Shown: one piece after another, positions 57,219-64,000 of the stretch
Layout of the letters: each line of letters opens with the position of its first letter
Numbering within the stretch: the stretch's first letter is position 1
NCBI RefSeq assembly: GCF_031455195.1
Contig: NZ_JAVDSH010000002.1
Span: 1 to 64,000, forward strand
DNA length: 64,000 nucleotides
Direction of reading: 5' to 3'
From: Arthrobacter nitroguajacolicus_D
Lineage (GTDB): Bacteria; Actinomycetota; Actinomycetes; Actinomycetales; Micrococcaceae
Translations under genes and position numbers: made by a program
Notes under the pieces: generated by a model
Database searches by the model: none
What the model saw: the letters and a program-made list of their open reading frames with translations, nothing else
Told to the model about the DNA's origin: nothing

Positions 57219-57998
57219 TCAGTTGCCGAGGGTTGGCAGTGTCAGGATTTCCGCTCCGTTGCTGGTGATGGCGATGGTGTGCTCACTGTGTGCCGTGCGG
57301 CAGCCGGTGACGCTGCGCAGGGTCCATCCATCGGCGTCGGTGACAAGCTGCGCGGTGTCCGCCATGACCCACGGCTCGAGCGCCAGCAGCAGTCCGGGGC
57401 GCAGTTTGTATCCGCGTCCGGGGCGGCCCATGTTGGGTACGTGCGGGTCCTGGTGCATCGTGGATCCGATGCCGTGCCCGCCAAATTCGACGTTGACCGG
57501 GTACCCGGCGTCGGTGAGAACGGAACCGATGGCGTAGGAGAGGTCGCCGATCCGGGCACCCGGGCGGGCTGCGGCAATCCCGGCACGCAGGGCGCGCTCG
57601 GTCACTTCAATCATCGCCACGCTTTCGGCGGGCTTCGAGTCGCCCACGATGAAGCTGATCGCGGAGTCTGCTGCAATGCCTCGAAGGGAAACCGCGAGGT
57701 CCAGGGTCAGCAGGTCGCCGTCGGCAAGGGCGTAGTCGTGGGGCTTTCCGTGGAGGACGGCGTCGTTAACGCCGGTGCAGATGTAGTGCCCGAAGGGTCC
57801 CCGGCCAAAGGACGGTGCGTAGTCGACGTAGCAGGACTGTGCGCCCGCTTCAAGGATCATTTCCTTTGCCCATTGGTTGATGTCCAGGAGGTTCGTGCCC
57901 ACTGTGCATCGGTCCCTGAGTGTGTACAGGATGTTGGCGACCAGGGCGCCGGAATCCTTTGCTCGGAGCAGTTCGGTGGGGGTCAGGATCTCGATCAT
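57219..57998 (-). CDS. map: Type I methionyl aminopeptidase
   Basis: A 259-residue pita-bread-fold metalloprotease that removes N-terminal methionine. Metal ligands are visible in LTLDLAVSLRGIAADSA (two Asp), FGGHGIGSTMHQDPHV (His), and GLLLALEPWV and HSEHTIAIT (Glu). It lacks the zinc-finger N-terminal extension of longer type Ic forms. The usual housekeeping map lies near secY; this copy sits instead next to a divergent XRE gene and is probably a second, regulated enzyme. The ATG at 57998 is chosen by alignment with MIEILTPTEL. Confidence 0.88.
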   Translation of the reverse strand: MIEILTPTELLRAKDSGALVANILYTLRDRCTVGTNLLDINQWAKEMILEAGAQSCYVDYAPSFGRGPFGHYICTGVNDAVLHGKPHDYALADGDLLTLDLAVSLRGIAADSAISFIVGDSKPAESVAMIEVTERALRAGIAAARPGARIGDLSYAIGSVLTDAGYPVNVEFGGHGIGSTMHQDPHVPNMGRPGRGYKLRPGLLLALEPWVMADTAQLVTDADGWTLRSVTGCRTAHSEHTIAITSNGAEILTLPTLGN

Positions 57999-58010
57999 GG
58001 AGGCCTTTCG

Positions 58011-58048
58011 CGGGATTACCAATAACTATCCCGGCCATATTATCCCGG
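58011..58048. promoter_or_regulatory. Repeated motif in the map-XRE divergent promoter region
   Basis: The 66-base gap holds three copies of a GGGAT/ATCCC motif: CGGGATTA (58011-58018), TATCCCGG (58027-58034) and TATCCCGG (58041-58048). GGGAT and ATCCC at 58012-58032 form an inverted pair. These may be sites for the XRE protein at 58065-58355. Confidence 0.45.
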
Positions 58049-58051
58049 TAT

Positions 58052-58057
58052 TACAAT
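58052..58057 (+). promoter_or_regulatory. -10 box TACAAT, leaderless type
   Basis: TACAAT is followed by seven bases and the ATG at 58065. GGAG lies only two bases before the ATG, too close for a good ribosome-binding site. Confidence 0.5.
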
Positions 58058-58064
58058 TGGAGCC

Positions 58065-58355
58065 ATGGTCAGGCTGCCCCTCACACCCGCAGAGGCCGAG
58101 CGCGGACAGCGTCTCGGCGCCCTTTTGCGACGCGCCAGGGGAGGGAGGTCCATGCTCGAAACCGCGCTGGATGCCAGGGTTTCCCCTGAAACCCTCCGGA
58201 AGATCGAATCCGGGAGGGTAGCAACCCCCGCCTTCCCCACGGTGGCCGCGATCGCCGACGTCCTGGGCCTCTCCCTCGATGAAGTGTGGGCCGAAATCAA
58301 CCAACCCGAACCCGGGACCGCCCGACGCGGCGAGCGTGAACGGCTCGCGTCCTAG
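58065..58355 (+). CDS. XRE-family regulator, 96 residues
   Basis: A short cytosolic protein that is mostly one helix-turn-helix domain: GQRLGALLRRARGGRSMLETALDARVSPETLRKIESGRVATPAFPTVAAIADVLGLSLDEVWAEI. It has no sensor domain. It faces a methionine aminopeptidase gene across 66 bases with repeated GGGAT motifs, so the two are probably regulated together. Its TAG stop overlaps that of the convergent XRE-cupin gene by two bases. Confidence 0.87.
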   Translation: MVRLPLTPAEAERGQRLGALLRRARGGRSMLETALDARVSPETLRKIESGRVATPAFPTVAAIADVLGLSLDEVWAEINQPEPGTARRGERERLAS

Positions 58356-58939
58356 CCCTGGCGCTGTGGGCGTGCCCGCACATGCATTCGTTCGCCCTGT
58401 TGACCGAAGAGTGTGAGCAGCTCCACCGGGTCCTTGGTGGCGCTCGCAAACCAATGCGGCGTTCGCGTATCGAATTCGGCCACTTCGCCAGGCTTGAGCA
58501 CAAAGTCGTTCCCGCCCAGGACCAGTCGCAGCCGGCCATTGAGGATGTACATCCAGTCGTAGCCCTCGTGTGACTGCGGCTCAGGAGTTTCCTTGCCGGT
58601 GGCGCCCCTGAGCACCATCTTGAATGCCTGGATGCCGCCGGGTCGTCGCGTCAAGGGAAGTGCCGTGCCCCAAGGGTGGACGTGCGGCTTGAGGTGGATG
58701 CGTGGATCGCCGGTTTCCGGGGCGTCAATGAGCTCCTCCAGCGGGACCTGATGGAGTCGCGCCAAGGGCAGGAGCAGCTCCAGCGTCGGCTTCCGTTGGC
58801 CCGACTCCAGCCTGGAGAGGGTGCTGACGGAGATGCCTGTGGCTTCCGAAGCTTCCGCGAGGGTCACATTGCGCTGCGTCCGCATCGCCCTCAGGCGGGG
58901 ACCGACGGCGTCGAGCATGGGGCTGAAGTCTGTTGCCAT
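58352..58939 (-). CDS. XRE-cupin transcriptional regulator
   Basis: A 195-residue regulator with an N-terminal HTH (RLRAMRTQRNVTLAEASEATGISVSTLSRLESGQRKPTLELLLPLARL, about residues 15-62) and a C-terminal cupin sensor (about 110-190) with PEPQSHEGYDWMYILNGRLRLVLG and FDTRTPHWFAS. Cupin regulators of this kind sense a small molecule or metal. The ATG at 58939 is preferred; the reading to 59053 crosses the operator. The palindrome at 58947-58965 directly upstream suggests autoregulation and control of the divergent flavoprotein. Confidence 0.88.
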   Translation of the reverse strand: MATDFSPMLDAVGPRLRAMRTQRNVTLAEASEATGISVSTLSRLESGQRKPTLELLLPLARLHQVPLEELIDAPETGDPRIHLKPHVHPWGTALPLTRRPGGIQAFKMVLRGATGKETPEPQSHEGYDWMYILNGRLRLVLGGNDFVLKPGEVAEFDTRTPHWFASATKDPVELLTLFGQQGERMHVRARPQRQG

Positions 58940-58946
58940 GGATCCA

Positions 58947-58965
58947 GTTTGCCATAGTGGCAAAC
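58947..58965. promoter_or_regulatory. Operator of the XRE-cupin regulator
   Basis: GTTTGCCATAGTGGCAAAC has perfect 8-bp arms around a 3-base centre. On the minus strand it includes TATGGC, a possible -10 for the regulator gene, eight bases before its start codon. Confidence 0.7.
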
Positions 58966-59041
58966 TTCCTTGCCGTTTGAAGGCGACGTGCCAAACCATG
59001 GAAGAGGCGGCGTAGGGCCGCTTCGATGACGTGGAGGCATA

Positions 59042-60064
59042 GTGGGTCAGCAAACAATAAACAGCCGGATAGCCGAACAGTACGACGTAGTGGTGGTTGG
59101 TGGTGGCGCAGCTGGGTTAAGTGCGGCCGTCAGCTTGGGACGTGCCCTTCGCTCGGTCCTGGTGATCGACGCCGGCGAACCCAGGAACGCGCCAGCGGCC
59201 GGAGTGCACAACTTCCTCTCCAGGGATGGAATCAGCCCTATGGAGCTGCAGGAATTGGGCCGCCGGGAGGCAATCCATTACGGGGCCGACGTCGTGCGCG
59301 GGGAGGCCGTCGCGGCGCGTTCCACGGGGGAGCAGCGTACGACGGCGGAACCGGGCACCGTTGGGCCGCCCGCCTTTGAGGTGGACCTGGCGGACGGCCG
59401 CACCGTGGGTGCCCGGCGCCTGCTGGTGACCACCGGCGTGGTGGACATCCTGCCCGACGTGGAGGGGATCCGGGAGCGCTGGGGCAAAGACGTCCTGCAC
59501 TGCCCGTACTGCCATGGGTGGGAAGTCAGGAACAAGGCAATCGGCATCCTGGGATCCGTGCCCATGGCCTTGCACCAAACACTGCTGTTCCGCCAGTGGA
59601 GCCCCTCCATCACGCTCTTCCTCAACGACATTGTGGAGCCAACCGAGGAGCAATGGGAGCAACTCGTGGCCCGTTCCATCACCGTGGTGGAGGGCAAGGT
59701 CCGTTCCCTGGAAGTTGCCGACGATGCGTTGGCCGGTGTGGTCCTGGAATCCGGAAAGGTGGTTCCCGTGGACGCACTCGTGGCCGGGCCGCGGGTGGAG
59801 GCACGGTCCGCGATCCTTGAGTCCTTGGGTATCTCCACGGTGGAACACCCGATGGGCGTGGGCCGGCACGTGGAAGTGAGCCAGCCCGGCGGGGCTACCT
59901 CGGTCCCCGGGGTGTGGGCGGCCGGAAACGTCACGGACCTCACGGGCCAGGTCATGGCGTCGGCAGCGTCAGGGGGCATGGCCGGGGCTGCCATCAACGC
60001 GGACCTGATCCTTGAAGAGACCACCCTGGCCGTGGAAGCTGCTCGGTTGGCTGTCCGAATCTGA
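59042..60064 (+). CDS. Thioredoxin-reductase-like NAD(P)/FAD oxidoreductase
   Basis: A 340-residue flavoprotein of the two-dinucleotide-binding-domain family. The FAD fold is VVVVGGGAAGLSAAVSLGRALRSVLVID, the redox pair is C154-P-Y-C157 in LHCPYCHGWEVRN, and GVWAAGNVTDLTGQVMASAASGGMAGAAINADL ends the FAD site. The NAD(P)-binding motif between is degenerate (GILGSVPMALHQTLLFRQ), which is common in actinobacterial homologues. The GTG at 59042 has GGAGG five bases upstream. It is divergent from an XRE-cupin regulator. It may reduce a thiol or a small substrate. Confidence 0.85.
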   Translation: MGQQTINSRIAEQYDVVVVGGGAAGLSAAVSLGRALRSVLVIDAGEPRNAPAAGVHNFLSRDGISPMELQELGRREAIHYGADVVRGEAVAARSTGEQRTTAEPGTVGPPAFEVDLADGRTVGARRLLVTTGVVDILPDVEGIRERWGKDVLHCPYCHGWEVRNKAIGILGSVPMALHQTLLFRQWSPSITLFLNDIVEPTEEQWEQLVARSITVVEGKVRSLEVADDALAGVVLESGKVVPVDALVAGPRVEARSAILESLGISTVEHPMGVGRHVEVSQPGGATSVPGVWAAGNVTDLTGQVMASAASGGMAGAAINADLILEETTLAVEAARLAVRI

Positions 60065-60131
60065 GCAAAAGGGTCGACGTACGGACCAAGAGCGAGGACC
60101 ATTAAGGGACAGCCGTTGAAGGAGGTTGGGT

Positions 60132-60347
60132 ATGTGCTACGCGTACTATGACGACTTCGAGCGGCGCACGAAGAAGGACTCCGCGCGCAAGCCCGAGACT
60201 CACACGTCTGAGCCAGTCAAGGAAACAGAAGCCGCAGCACCGAGCCGTCCACGGACGGAAGGAACGCTGTGGACCTTCCTGGCCCGCCGTCGCAGGGAAT
60301 TCGAGGTTTCCGAACCGAAGATCGACCGCATCCGCGAGAAAGTCTAG
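60132..60347 (+). CDS. Short conserved-looking protein, 71 residues
   Basis: A small polar protein. The N-terminus MCYAYYDDFERRTKKDSARK is distinctive; the middle is Glu/Pro/Ser-rich and disordered; the C-terminus has a basic amphipathic stretch LWTFLARRRREFEVSEPKIDRIREKV. GGAGG lies six bases before the ATG at 60132. A terminator follows at 60389. I do not recognise a function. The ribosome-binding site and the terminator argue that it is real. Confidence 0.65.
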   Translation: MCYAYYDDFERRTKKDSARKPETHTSEPVKETEAAAPSRPRTEGTLWTFLARRRREFEVSEPKIDRIREKV

Positions 60348-60388
60348 GCATCATCCTGGACTGAACCGAAGAACTGACCCACCTGAAA

Positions 60389-60408
60389 GGCGCTGCTGCG
60401 GCAGCGCC
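60389..60408. terminator. Terminator between the short gene and fliW
   Basis: GGCGCTGC (60389-60396) pairs with GCAGCGCC (60401-60408), then TTTTCG. It ends the plus-strand gene; it also lies 40 bases past the fliW stop on the minus strand. Confidence 0.8.
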
Positions 60409-60447
60409 TTTTCGCTGCGCAGACCGTGTCAACAACCTGCCGGGACA

Positions 60448-60837
60448 CTACACCTGGCGTGCAAGCTCTGCCCGGAGCGGGTACACGGCGCCGTCCAGGA
60501 TCACTTGGAGGCAGGTGCCCTCCGCGTTGACCAGGAGGGGTGCCATGAGGTTCACGGTGGTCTTCTCCGGAGCCGGGTTGACCACCACCAGGACCGTCGC
60601 GTTGGCAACACTGGCAAGCCCCAAGGCCTCCAAGGACGCCGCCGGAACGGCCGGCTCATAGTCCGGAACGTACACGGAGGCATCAGCTACGAACATCCGC
60701 ACGCGCGGCTTTTCCACTTCCAGGGCGTAAAGACCTTCTGCGCCGGCGATGCCGCGCAGGGAGAATCCCTCGGCTGCTTCCAGCCCCGGCATGGGGGAGG
60801 CAAAAGCGAGGGTGTCGAACGCCAATGCCGTGTTCAT
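60448..60837 (-). CDS. fliW: Flagellar assembly factor FliW
   Basis: A 129-residue protein of the FliW family, which binds flagellin and in many bacteria sequesters the translation repressor CsrA. LAFASPMPGLEAAEGFSLRGI, LYALEVEKPRVRMFVADASVYVPDY and VNPAPEKTTVNLMAPLLVNAEG are the family blocks (the last is the usual T-x-N-L-x-A-P motif). It overlaps flgL by four bases (ATGA). In this window no csrA follows it; a terminator does. Confidence 0.92.
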   Translation of the reverse strand: MNTALAFDTLAFASPMPGLEAAEGFSLRGIAGAEGLYALEVEKPRVRMFVADASVYVPDYEPAVPAASLEALGLASVANATVLVVVNPAPEKTTVNLMAPLLVNAEGTCLQVILDGAVYPLRAELARQV

Positions 60838-61721
60838 CGGAGGAAGTCCATGAGCGTCGGCTGGAGCACCTTGGCCGAAACGGCGAGTGCCACCTGGTAG
60901 TTGGTTTCCTGCAATTTCAAATCCATGACCGCCTTTCCCAAGTCCATGTCTTCCACACGGGACCTTTGACTTTCCAGCGTAGCCTTCATCCCCTCCAGCG
61001 AGTCCTGGGCCTGCCCGAGCCGCGTTTGCCGCATGCCGACATCGGAGCGGCCGTCGATCACGGCCTTGATCCGGTCGCCGATCGCGGCCAGCCGGGCGTT
61101 GGGGTCGGCGCCGGAACGGATATCGGCGACGACGTCACTCACCAAGGCGAAAACGGAGCCGGTGCCATCCCCGAAGATCGCACCGCCGTCGGAATCCACG
61201 CGCACTGTCCGGGCCGCGTCAACGCGACGTTCCACGGAACCACCTCCAGCGCCCATGTACGTCGGGGGAGTGGTGCTGGTGAACGCGCCCACAGTGTCCG
61301 AACTGCCGGCGAAGACGTTGCGGCCCAAGTACTGCGTGTTGGCCTGGGTCAGCAGGTCCTTGCCTAAGCCTTCGATCTCGACGGCGATGGCCTCCTTGGC
61401 GCTGCTGTTGAGCGTGCCGTTGGAGGCCTGGACCACGAGGTCGCGAACGCGGTTGAGGATGTTGGTGGACTGTCCCAAAGCCGTGTCCGCAGCAGCGAGC
61501 CAGCCATTGCCGTCGCTGATATTGGAGCCGTACTGCGTGGCCGCGCTGAGCTGGGCGCGCATGGCGATGGCTTGGGCGGCACCCGCGGGGTCGTCGGATG
61601 GGCGGCTGATGTTCTTCAGCGTCTGGGCCCGTTCCTGCAACTCGGCGAGTCGGGATTGGGCGGTCTGGAGGTTCCGCTGCGCGGAGGCTGACATCATCTG
61701 GTTGGTGACGCGATTGAGCAC
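60834..61721 (-). CDS. flgL: Flagellar hook-associated protein FlgL
   Basis: A 295-residue hook-filament junction protein related to flagellin. The N-terminal helix MLNRVTNQMMSASAQRNLQTAQSRLAELQERAQTLKNISRPSDDPAGAAQAI and the C-terminal DLGKAVMDLKLQETNYQVALAVSAKVLQPTLMDFLR are the conserved coiled-coil ends. The middle is a short variable domain. The start is GTG, three bases after the flgK stop. fliW overlaps its end. Confidence 0.93.
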   Translation of the reverse strand: MLNRVTNQMMSASAQRNLQTAQSRLAELQERAQTLKNISRPSDDPAGAAQAIAMRAQLSAATQYGSNISDGNGWLAAADTALGQSTNILNRVRDLVVQASNGTLNSSAKEAIAVEIEGLGKDLLTQANTQYLGRNVFAGSSDTVGAFTSTTPPTYMGAGGGSVERRVDAARTVRVDSDGGAIFGDGTGSVFALVSDVVADIRSGADPNARLAAIGDRIKAVIDGRSDVGMRQTRLGQAQDSLEGMKATLESQRSRVEDMDLGKAVMDLKLQETNYQVALAVSAKVLQPTLMDFLR

Positions 61722-61724
61722 GGC

Positions 61725-63158
61725 TTACCTTCCCACCAATCCGGTGCGGTTAATCAGGACATCCAGGGCTTCGTCGATAGCGGTCATGACGCGCGCCGCA
61801 GCCTGGTAGGCATGTTGGCTGGCGAGAAGTGCGACGTTCTCCTCATCAAGGCTCACCGAGGCGGCAGAGGAACGCTGTCCGACGGCGGCGACAGTCGCCG
61901 CGTCTGCCAGCTGCGAGTGCTGCTGGGCTGACCTGGAGGCCATGCCAATGCCAGCCACCACTCCGTTCCAGAAGGTGTCAGGTGCGTCCGGCTTCGAGCC
62001 GATTTGGGCCACGGCGTCCGCGATGCTCCCGTCCAGGGAGCCGGCCCCGGGTGCGCCGGTGGCAATGCCCGCGGCACTGGTGGGAACCACCCGGAGGGAC
62101 AGTGCGACGGGGACGCCGGGCGTGCTGGTGAAGAAGTCGAGGTTGCCGGCACCGCTGGCCGTCTGGCCTGTGCGGTGGACTGCATTGACGTCGTTCATCA
62201 TCTGGGTGGCAAAGGCGTTGTAAGCCGCTGCTGCTTCGGCGATCGCGCCCCCTGTTCCGGCTCCCTTGCTTCCCGCAGCCGCAGGGGCCAGGAGGGAGAC
62301 CGCTCCGGCGAGTTGGCCGCCGTCGAGGTTAACCGCAAGGCCGGAGCGGTCCGCCCACTCCAATTGAACCGGCTGTCCGGAGCCGCCCATGGAGGTTTGT
62401 CCCGCCAGAGTCAGCGCGCGGTGCGACGTCCCCGATACCAAGGCGTTGCCGCCGATGAACACGTCGGCGGTGCCGTCCGGATTCTCCCGGACGGTGCCGC
62501 CCGCCAGCGCAGCTATGGACTCCGTCAGCTGGTTCCTCGTGTCAATGAGTTCGTTCGCGGAACCCCCCGAGGCCAGGACCGAGCGGATGGTGGCGTTCAA
62601 GTCGGCCACCCTGCCTGCTGTGTCGTTCAGTTCTTCCACGGTGGCCGAGGTTTCGCCACGCACCCGGCTCCACTGGGCGTCGAGTGCTTTGTAACCGGCT
62701 GAGACAGTTTCGCTGAGGGTAGAGGCAGCTTCAAGAAGGACCGACGCCGGAGCGGATTCGCCTGGGTGGTTGGAGACTCCCTGCCATGATGCCCAAAAGG
62801 TGTGCAGCGCCGTCGAAATTCCGTGCGGTCCGGGTTCCTGCAGTGTGTCTTCAAGCCGTTGGAGTTCCGTGGAACGGATCCCCGCGAAGCCGGACTGCGC
62901 CCCGGTCCTGCGAACCCCGGCGTCCAGGAAACTGCTGCCGAGCCGCGCGATACCGTCCACCGAGACGCCTTGGCCGGCCTGGCCCGTGGCGGGGTTCAGT
63001 CCAATCGGGGCGGGCGCGCCGATGGCCGACTGGTCCAGCCGTTGGCGGGTGTAGCCGGGGGTGGTGGCGTTGGCGATGTTCTGGCCCGCCAGGTTGATGC
63101 CCTGCTGTGCCGCGGTGAGGCCGCGGTATGCCGTGTTGAGTCCGCCGAAAGTGCTCAC
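61725..63158 (-). CDS. flgK: Flagellar hook-associated protein FlgK
   Basis: A 477-residue hook-filament junction protein. It starts with STFGGLNTAYRGLTAAQQGINLAGQNIANATTPGYTRQR, the universal FlgK/FlgE N-terminal helix, and ends with SVSLDEENVALLASQHAYQAAARVMTAIDEALDVLINRTGLVG. The middle carries the D2/D3 domain typical of shorter actinobacterial FlgK. The start is GTG. It lies 30 bases downstream of flgN, which encodes its chaperone. Confidence 0.94.
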   Translation of the reverse strand: MSTFGGLNTAYRGLTAAQQGINLAGQNIANATTPGYTRQRLDQSAIGAPAPIGLNPATGQAGQGVSVDGIARLGSSFLDAGVRRTGAQSGFAGIRSTELQRLEDTLQEPGPHGISTALHTFWASWQGVSNHPGESAPASVLLEAASTLSETVSAGYKALDAQWSRVRGETSATVEELNDTAGRVADLNATIRSVLASGGSANELIDTRNQLTESIAALAGGTVRENPDGTADVFIGGNALVSGTSHRALTLAGQTSMGGSGQPVQLEWADRSGLAVNLDGGQLAGAVSLLAPAAAGSKGAGTGGAIAEAAAAYNAFATQMMNDVNAVHRTGQTASGAGNLDFFTSTPGVPVALSLRVVPTSAAGIATGAPGAGSLDGSIADAVAQIGSKPDAPDTFWNGVVAGIGMASRSAQQHSQLADAATVAAVGQRSSAASVSLDEENVALLASQHAYQAAARVMTAIDEALDVLINRTGLVGR

Positions 63159-63188
63159 GTGATGATGTCCTTTTCGCTGAGTGGACGG

Positions 63189-63671
63189 TCAGAATTGCCG
63201 GTCGACCAGGTGCGAGGCCGATCGGTCCCCGGTCCGGCCGTGGGAGTCGTAGGTTCCGGCCGCGGGTTTCAGGTCGGCAAGTGTTTCCTGGGTGGAACGG
63301 ACGGCTGCGCGCAGGAATTGTTCATTGGAATCTCGGAGTTCCTTGATGGCCGCTGCCTGCTGGCGCATCGCCGTGACATGGGACGTGAGGACCTCGGCCC
63401 AGGCGGGATCCGGCGCGGCGGCGGCCAGCTCGGCCAAGGAACAATCCTGGGAGACACCCCATTGAGCGGCGACGGCCGCGATCTCCACCGTACGGGCCAG
63501 CCCTGCCTGTGAAACGCGTTCCAGGACCTGCTCCACTTCCCGGGTCCCGTGGGGCAGCCAACGGGACTTGCCAGCTGTCAGGAGCAGCTGCTCTTCTTCG
63601 AGCTTGAAGGTCAGGAGATCCAGAAGTTCGCGCTCGCGCCAGAGCAGCGCTGACAGTTCATGGATGGCCAC
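63189..63671 (-). CDS. flgN: FlgN family flagellar chaperone
   Basis: A 160-residue helical cytosolic protein in the position and with the pattern of FlgN, chaperone of FlgK and FlgL: IHELSALLWRERELLDLLTFKLEEEQLLLTAGKSRWLPHGTREVEQVLERV is the N-terminal coiled coil, and AMRQQAAAIKELRDSNEQFLRAAV a second one. The GTG at 63671 has GGAG nine bases upstream; a TTG at 63680 is directly preceded by it and less likely. A sigma-28-like promoter lies at 63744-63772. Confidence 0.8.
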   Translation of the reverse strand: MAIHELSALLWRERELLDLLTFKLEEEQLLLTAGKSRWLPHGTREVEQVLERVSQAGLARTVEIAAVAAQWGVSQDCSLAELAAAAPDPAWAEVLTSHVTAMRQQAAAIKELRDSNEQFLRAAVRSTQETLADLKPAAGTYDSHGRTGDRSASHLVDRQF

Positions 63672-63743
63672 AGGGGTCAACTCCAGTTCTGGTCGGTATC
63701 GGGTGCGGGTGTGATGGCGTACCTCCCGCCAACTCCCCTTTAG

Positions 63744-63772
63744 CTATCGGCCGCTGGCTGGCTGGGGTTAGG
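63744..63772 (-). promoter_or_regulatory. Sigma-28-like promoter for flgN-flgK-flgL-fliW
   Basis: Read on the minus strand, CCTAAC (63772-63767) is followed by 15 bases and GCCGATAG (63751-63744). GCCGATAA is the classic FliA -10, and TAA is the core of its -35. A matching element faces the other way at 63807-63836. Confidence 0.6.
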
Positions 63773-63806
63773 CGGCATGGTTCCTGAATCTTTCCTTGGG
63801 ATTTTT

Positions 63807-63836
63807 CCTAACGGGTCCGCGATGGCCAGTCGATAG
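63807..63836 (+). promoter_or_regulatory. Sigma-28-like promoter for flagellin
   Basis: CCTAAC (63807-63812), 16 bases, GTCGATAG (63829-63836). It matches the divergent element at 63744-63772 in sequence and nearly in spacing. The leader to the flagellin start would be about 57 bases. Confidence 0.6.
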
Positions 63837-63899
63837 TGCTGTGTGACGGCCCACGGATGGGCTGTTGCACAGTAAGTCCACATCATGGAGGAAAACAAC

Positions 63900-64000
63900 A
63901 TGGGCATGCAGATCAACAACAACCTGATGGCGAACAACGCGTACCGCAACCTGAACGCCACCCAGGACACCCTGTCCAAGTCGATGGAGAAGCTCTCCAG
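63900..64000 (+). CDS. fliC: Flagellin, N-terminal part only
   Basis: The first 33 codons of flagellin. The residues QINNNLMANNAYRNLNATQ and KSMEKLSS are the conserved N-terminal D0 segment that packs in the filament core and signals export. GGAGG lies eight bases before the ATG at 63900; an ATG at 63906 is an alternative start. The gene runs off the window. It is divergent from flgN. Confidence 0.93.
   Translation, partial: MGMQINNNLMANNAYRNLNATQDTLSKSMEKLS

Overview
The window is chromosomal DNA of a high-GC actinobacterium, most likely a soil member of the Micrococcaceae close to Arthrobacter/Paenarthrobacter. The grounds are GC-rich codons, many predicted leaderless genes, an Arthrobacter-type levan fructotransferase, DUF4032 and DUF4193 proteins, and a p-hydroxycinnamate (cou) cluster like that of Rhodococcus. 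The genus is an inference. No phage, insertion sequence or CRISPR array was seen.

Layout. 1-76: the last bases of a 5S rRNA gene and its terminator, so a ribosomal operon lies just upstream. 128-4061: an SRPBCC protein, a GNAT acetyltransferase, and a GH13 alpha-glucosidase in tandem with its LacI repressor. 4205-17372: a GlcD-type flavoprotein, then a presumed catabolic region with a CynX/NimT-type exporter or importer, a cytosine-deaminase-like amidohydrolase, a complete Dpp/Opp-type ABC importer, a second atypical amidohydrolase and a GntR regulator. Copies of one palindrome, TGGTATACCA, lie before both transport units and the second amidohydrolase. 17390-25181: a DUF4032 protein, a GH20 hexosaminidase, a stand-alone MsmK-type sugar ABC ATPase, trehalose synthesis (otsA-otsB) and a DsbA-like protein. 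25288-25364: tRNA-Thr(TGT). 25655-29448: an alpha/beta hydrolase, a small membrane protein, a rifampin ADP-ribosyltransferase (arr), a TasA/camelysin-like secreted protein with a degenerate Hpt protein, and a stress-type SDR.

29564-37201 is a levan locus. A Tat-exported levan fructotransferase faces an operon of intracellular GH32 enzyme, sugar-binding lipoprotein, two permeases and a LacI regulator, with three operator-like sites between them. Levan is probably cut outside the cell to difructose anhydride IV, imported, and hydrolysed inside. The transporter has no ATPase of its own, and the MsmK-type ATPase at 20493-21575 could serve it. 37343-44541 holds housekeeping and orphan genes (RecQ-like helicase, NnrD, phosphatase, NDH-2, YqeY, cupin, DUF72).

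44631-51680 is a cou-type cluster: MarR regulator, then SDR dehydrogenase, amidohydrolase, acyl-CoA dehydrogenase, MaoC hydratase, MHS transporter and CoA ligase. It should shorten p-hydroxycinnamates to p-hydroxybenzoates by CoA-dependent, non-thiolytic deacetylation. Two 32-bp-period tandem arrays follow (51699-51901). 52031-60408 holds DUF805, L-2-hydroxyglutarate oxidase, DUF4193, an AMIN-like secreted protein, an APC permease with two palindromes, a second-type methionine aminopeptidase facing an XRE regulator, and an XRE-cupin regulator facing a thioredoxin-reductase-like flavoprotein. 60448-64000 is the edge of a flagellar region: fliW, flgL, flgK, flgN on the minus strand, facing flagellin, with a matched pair of sigma-28-like promoters between them.
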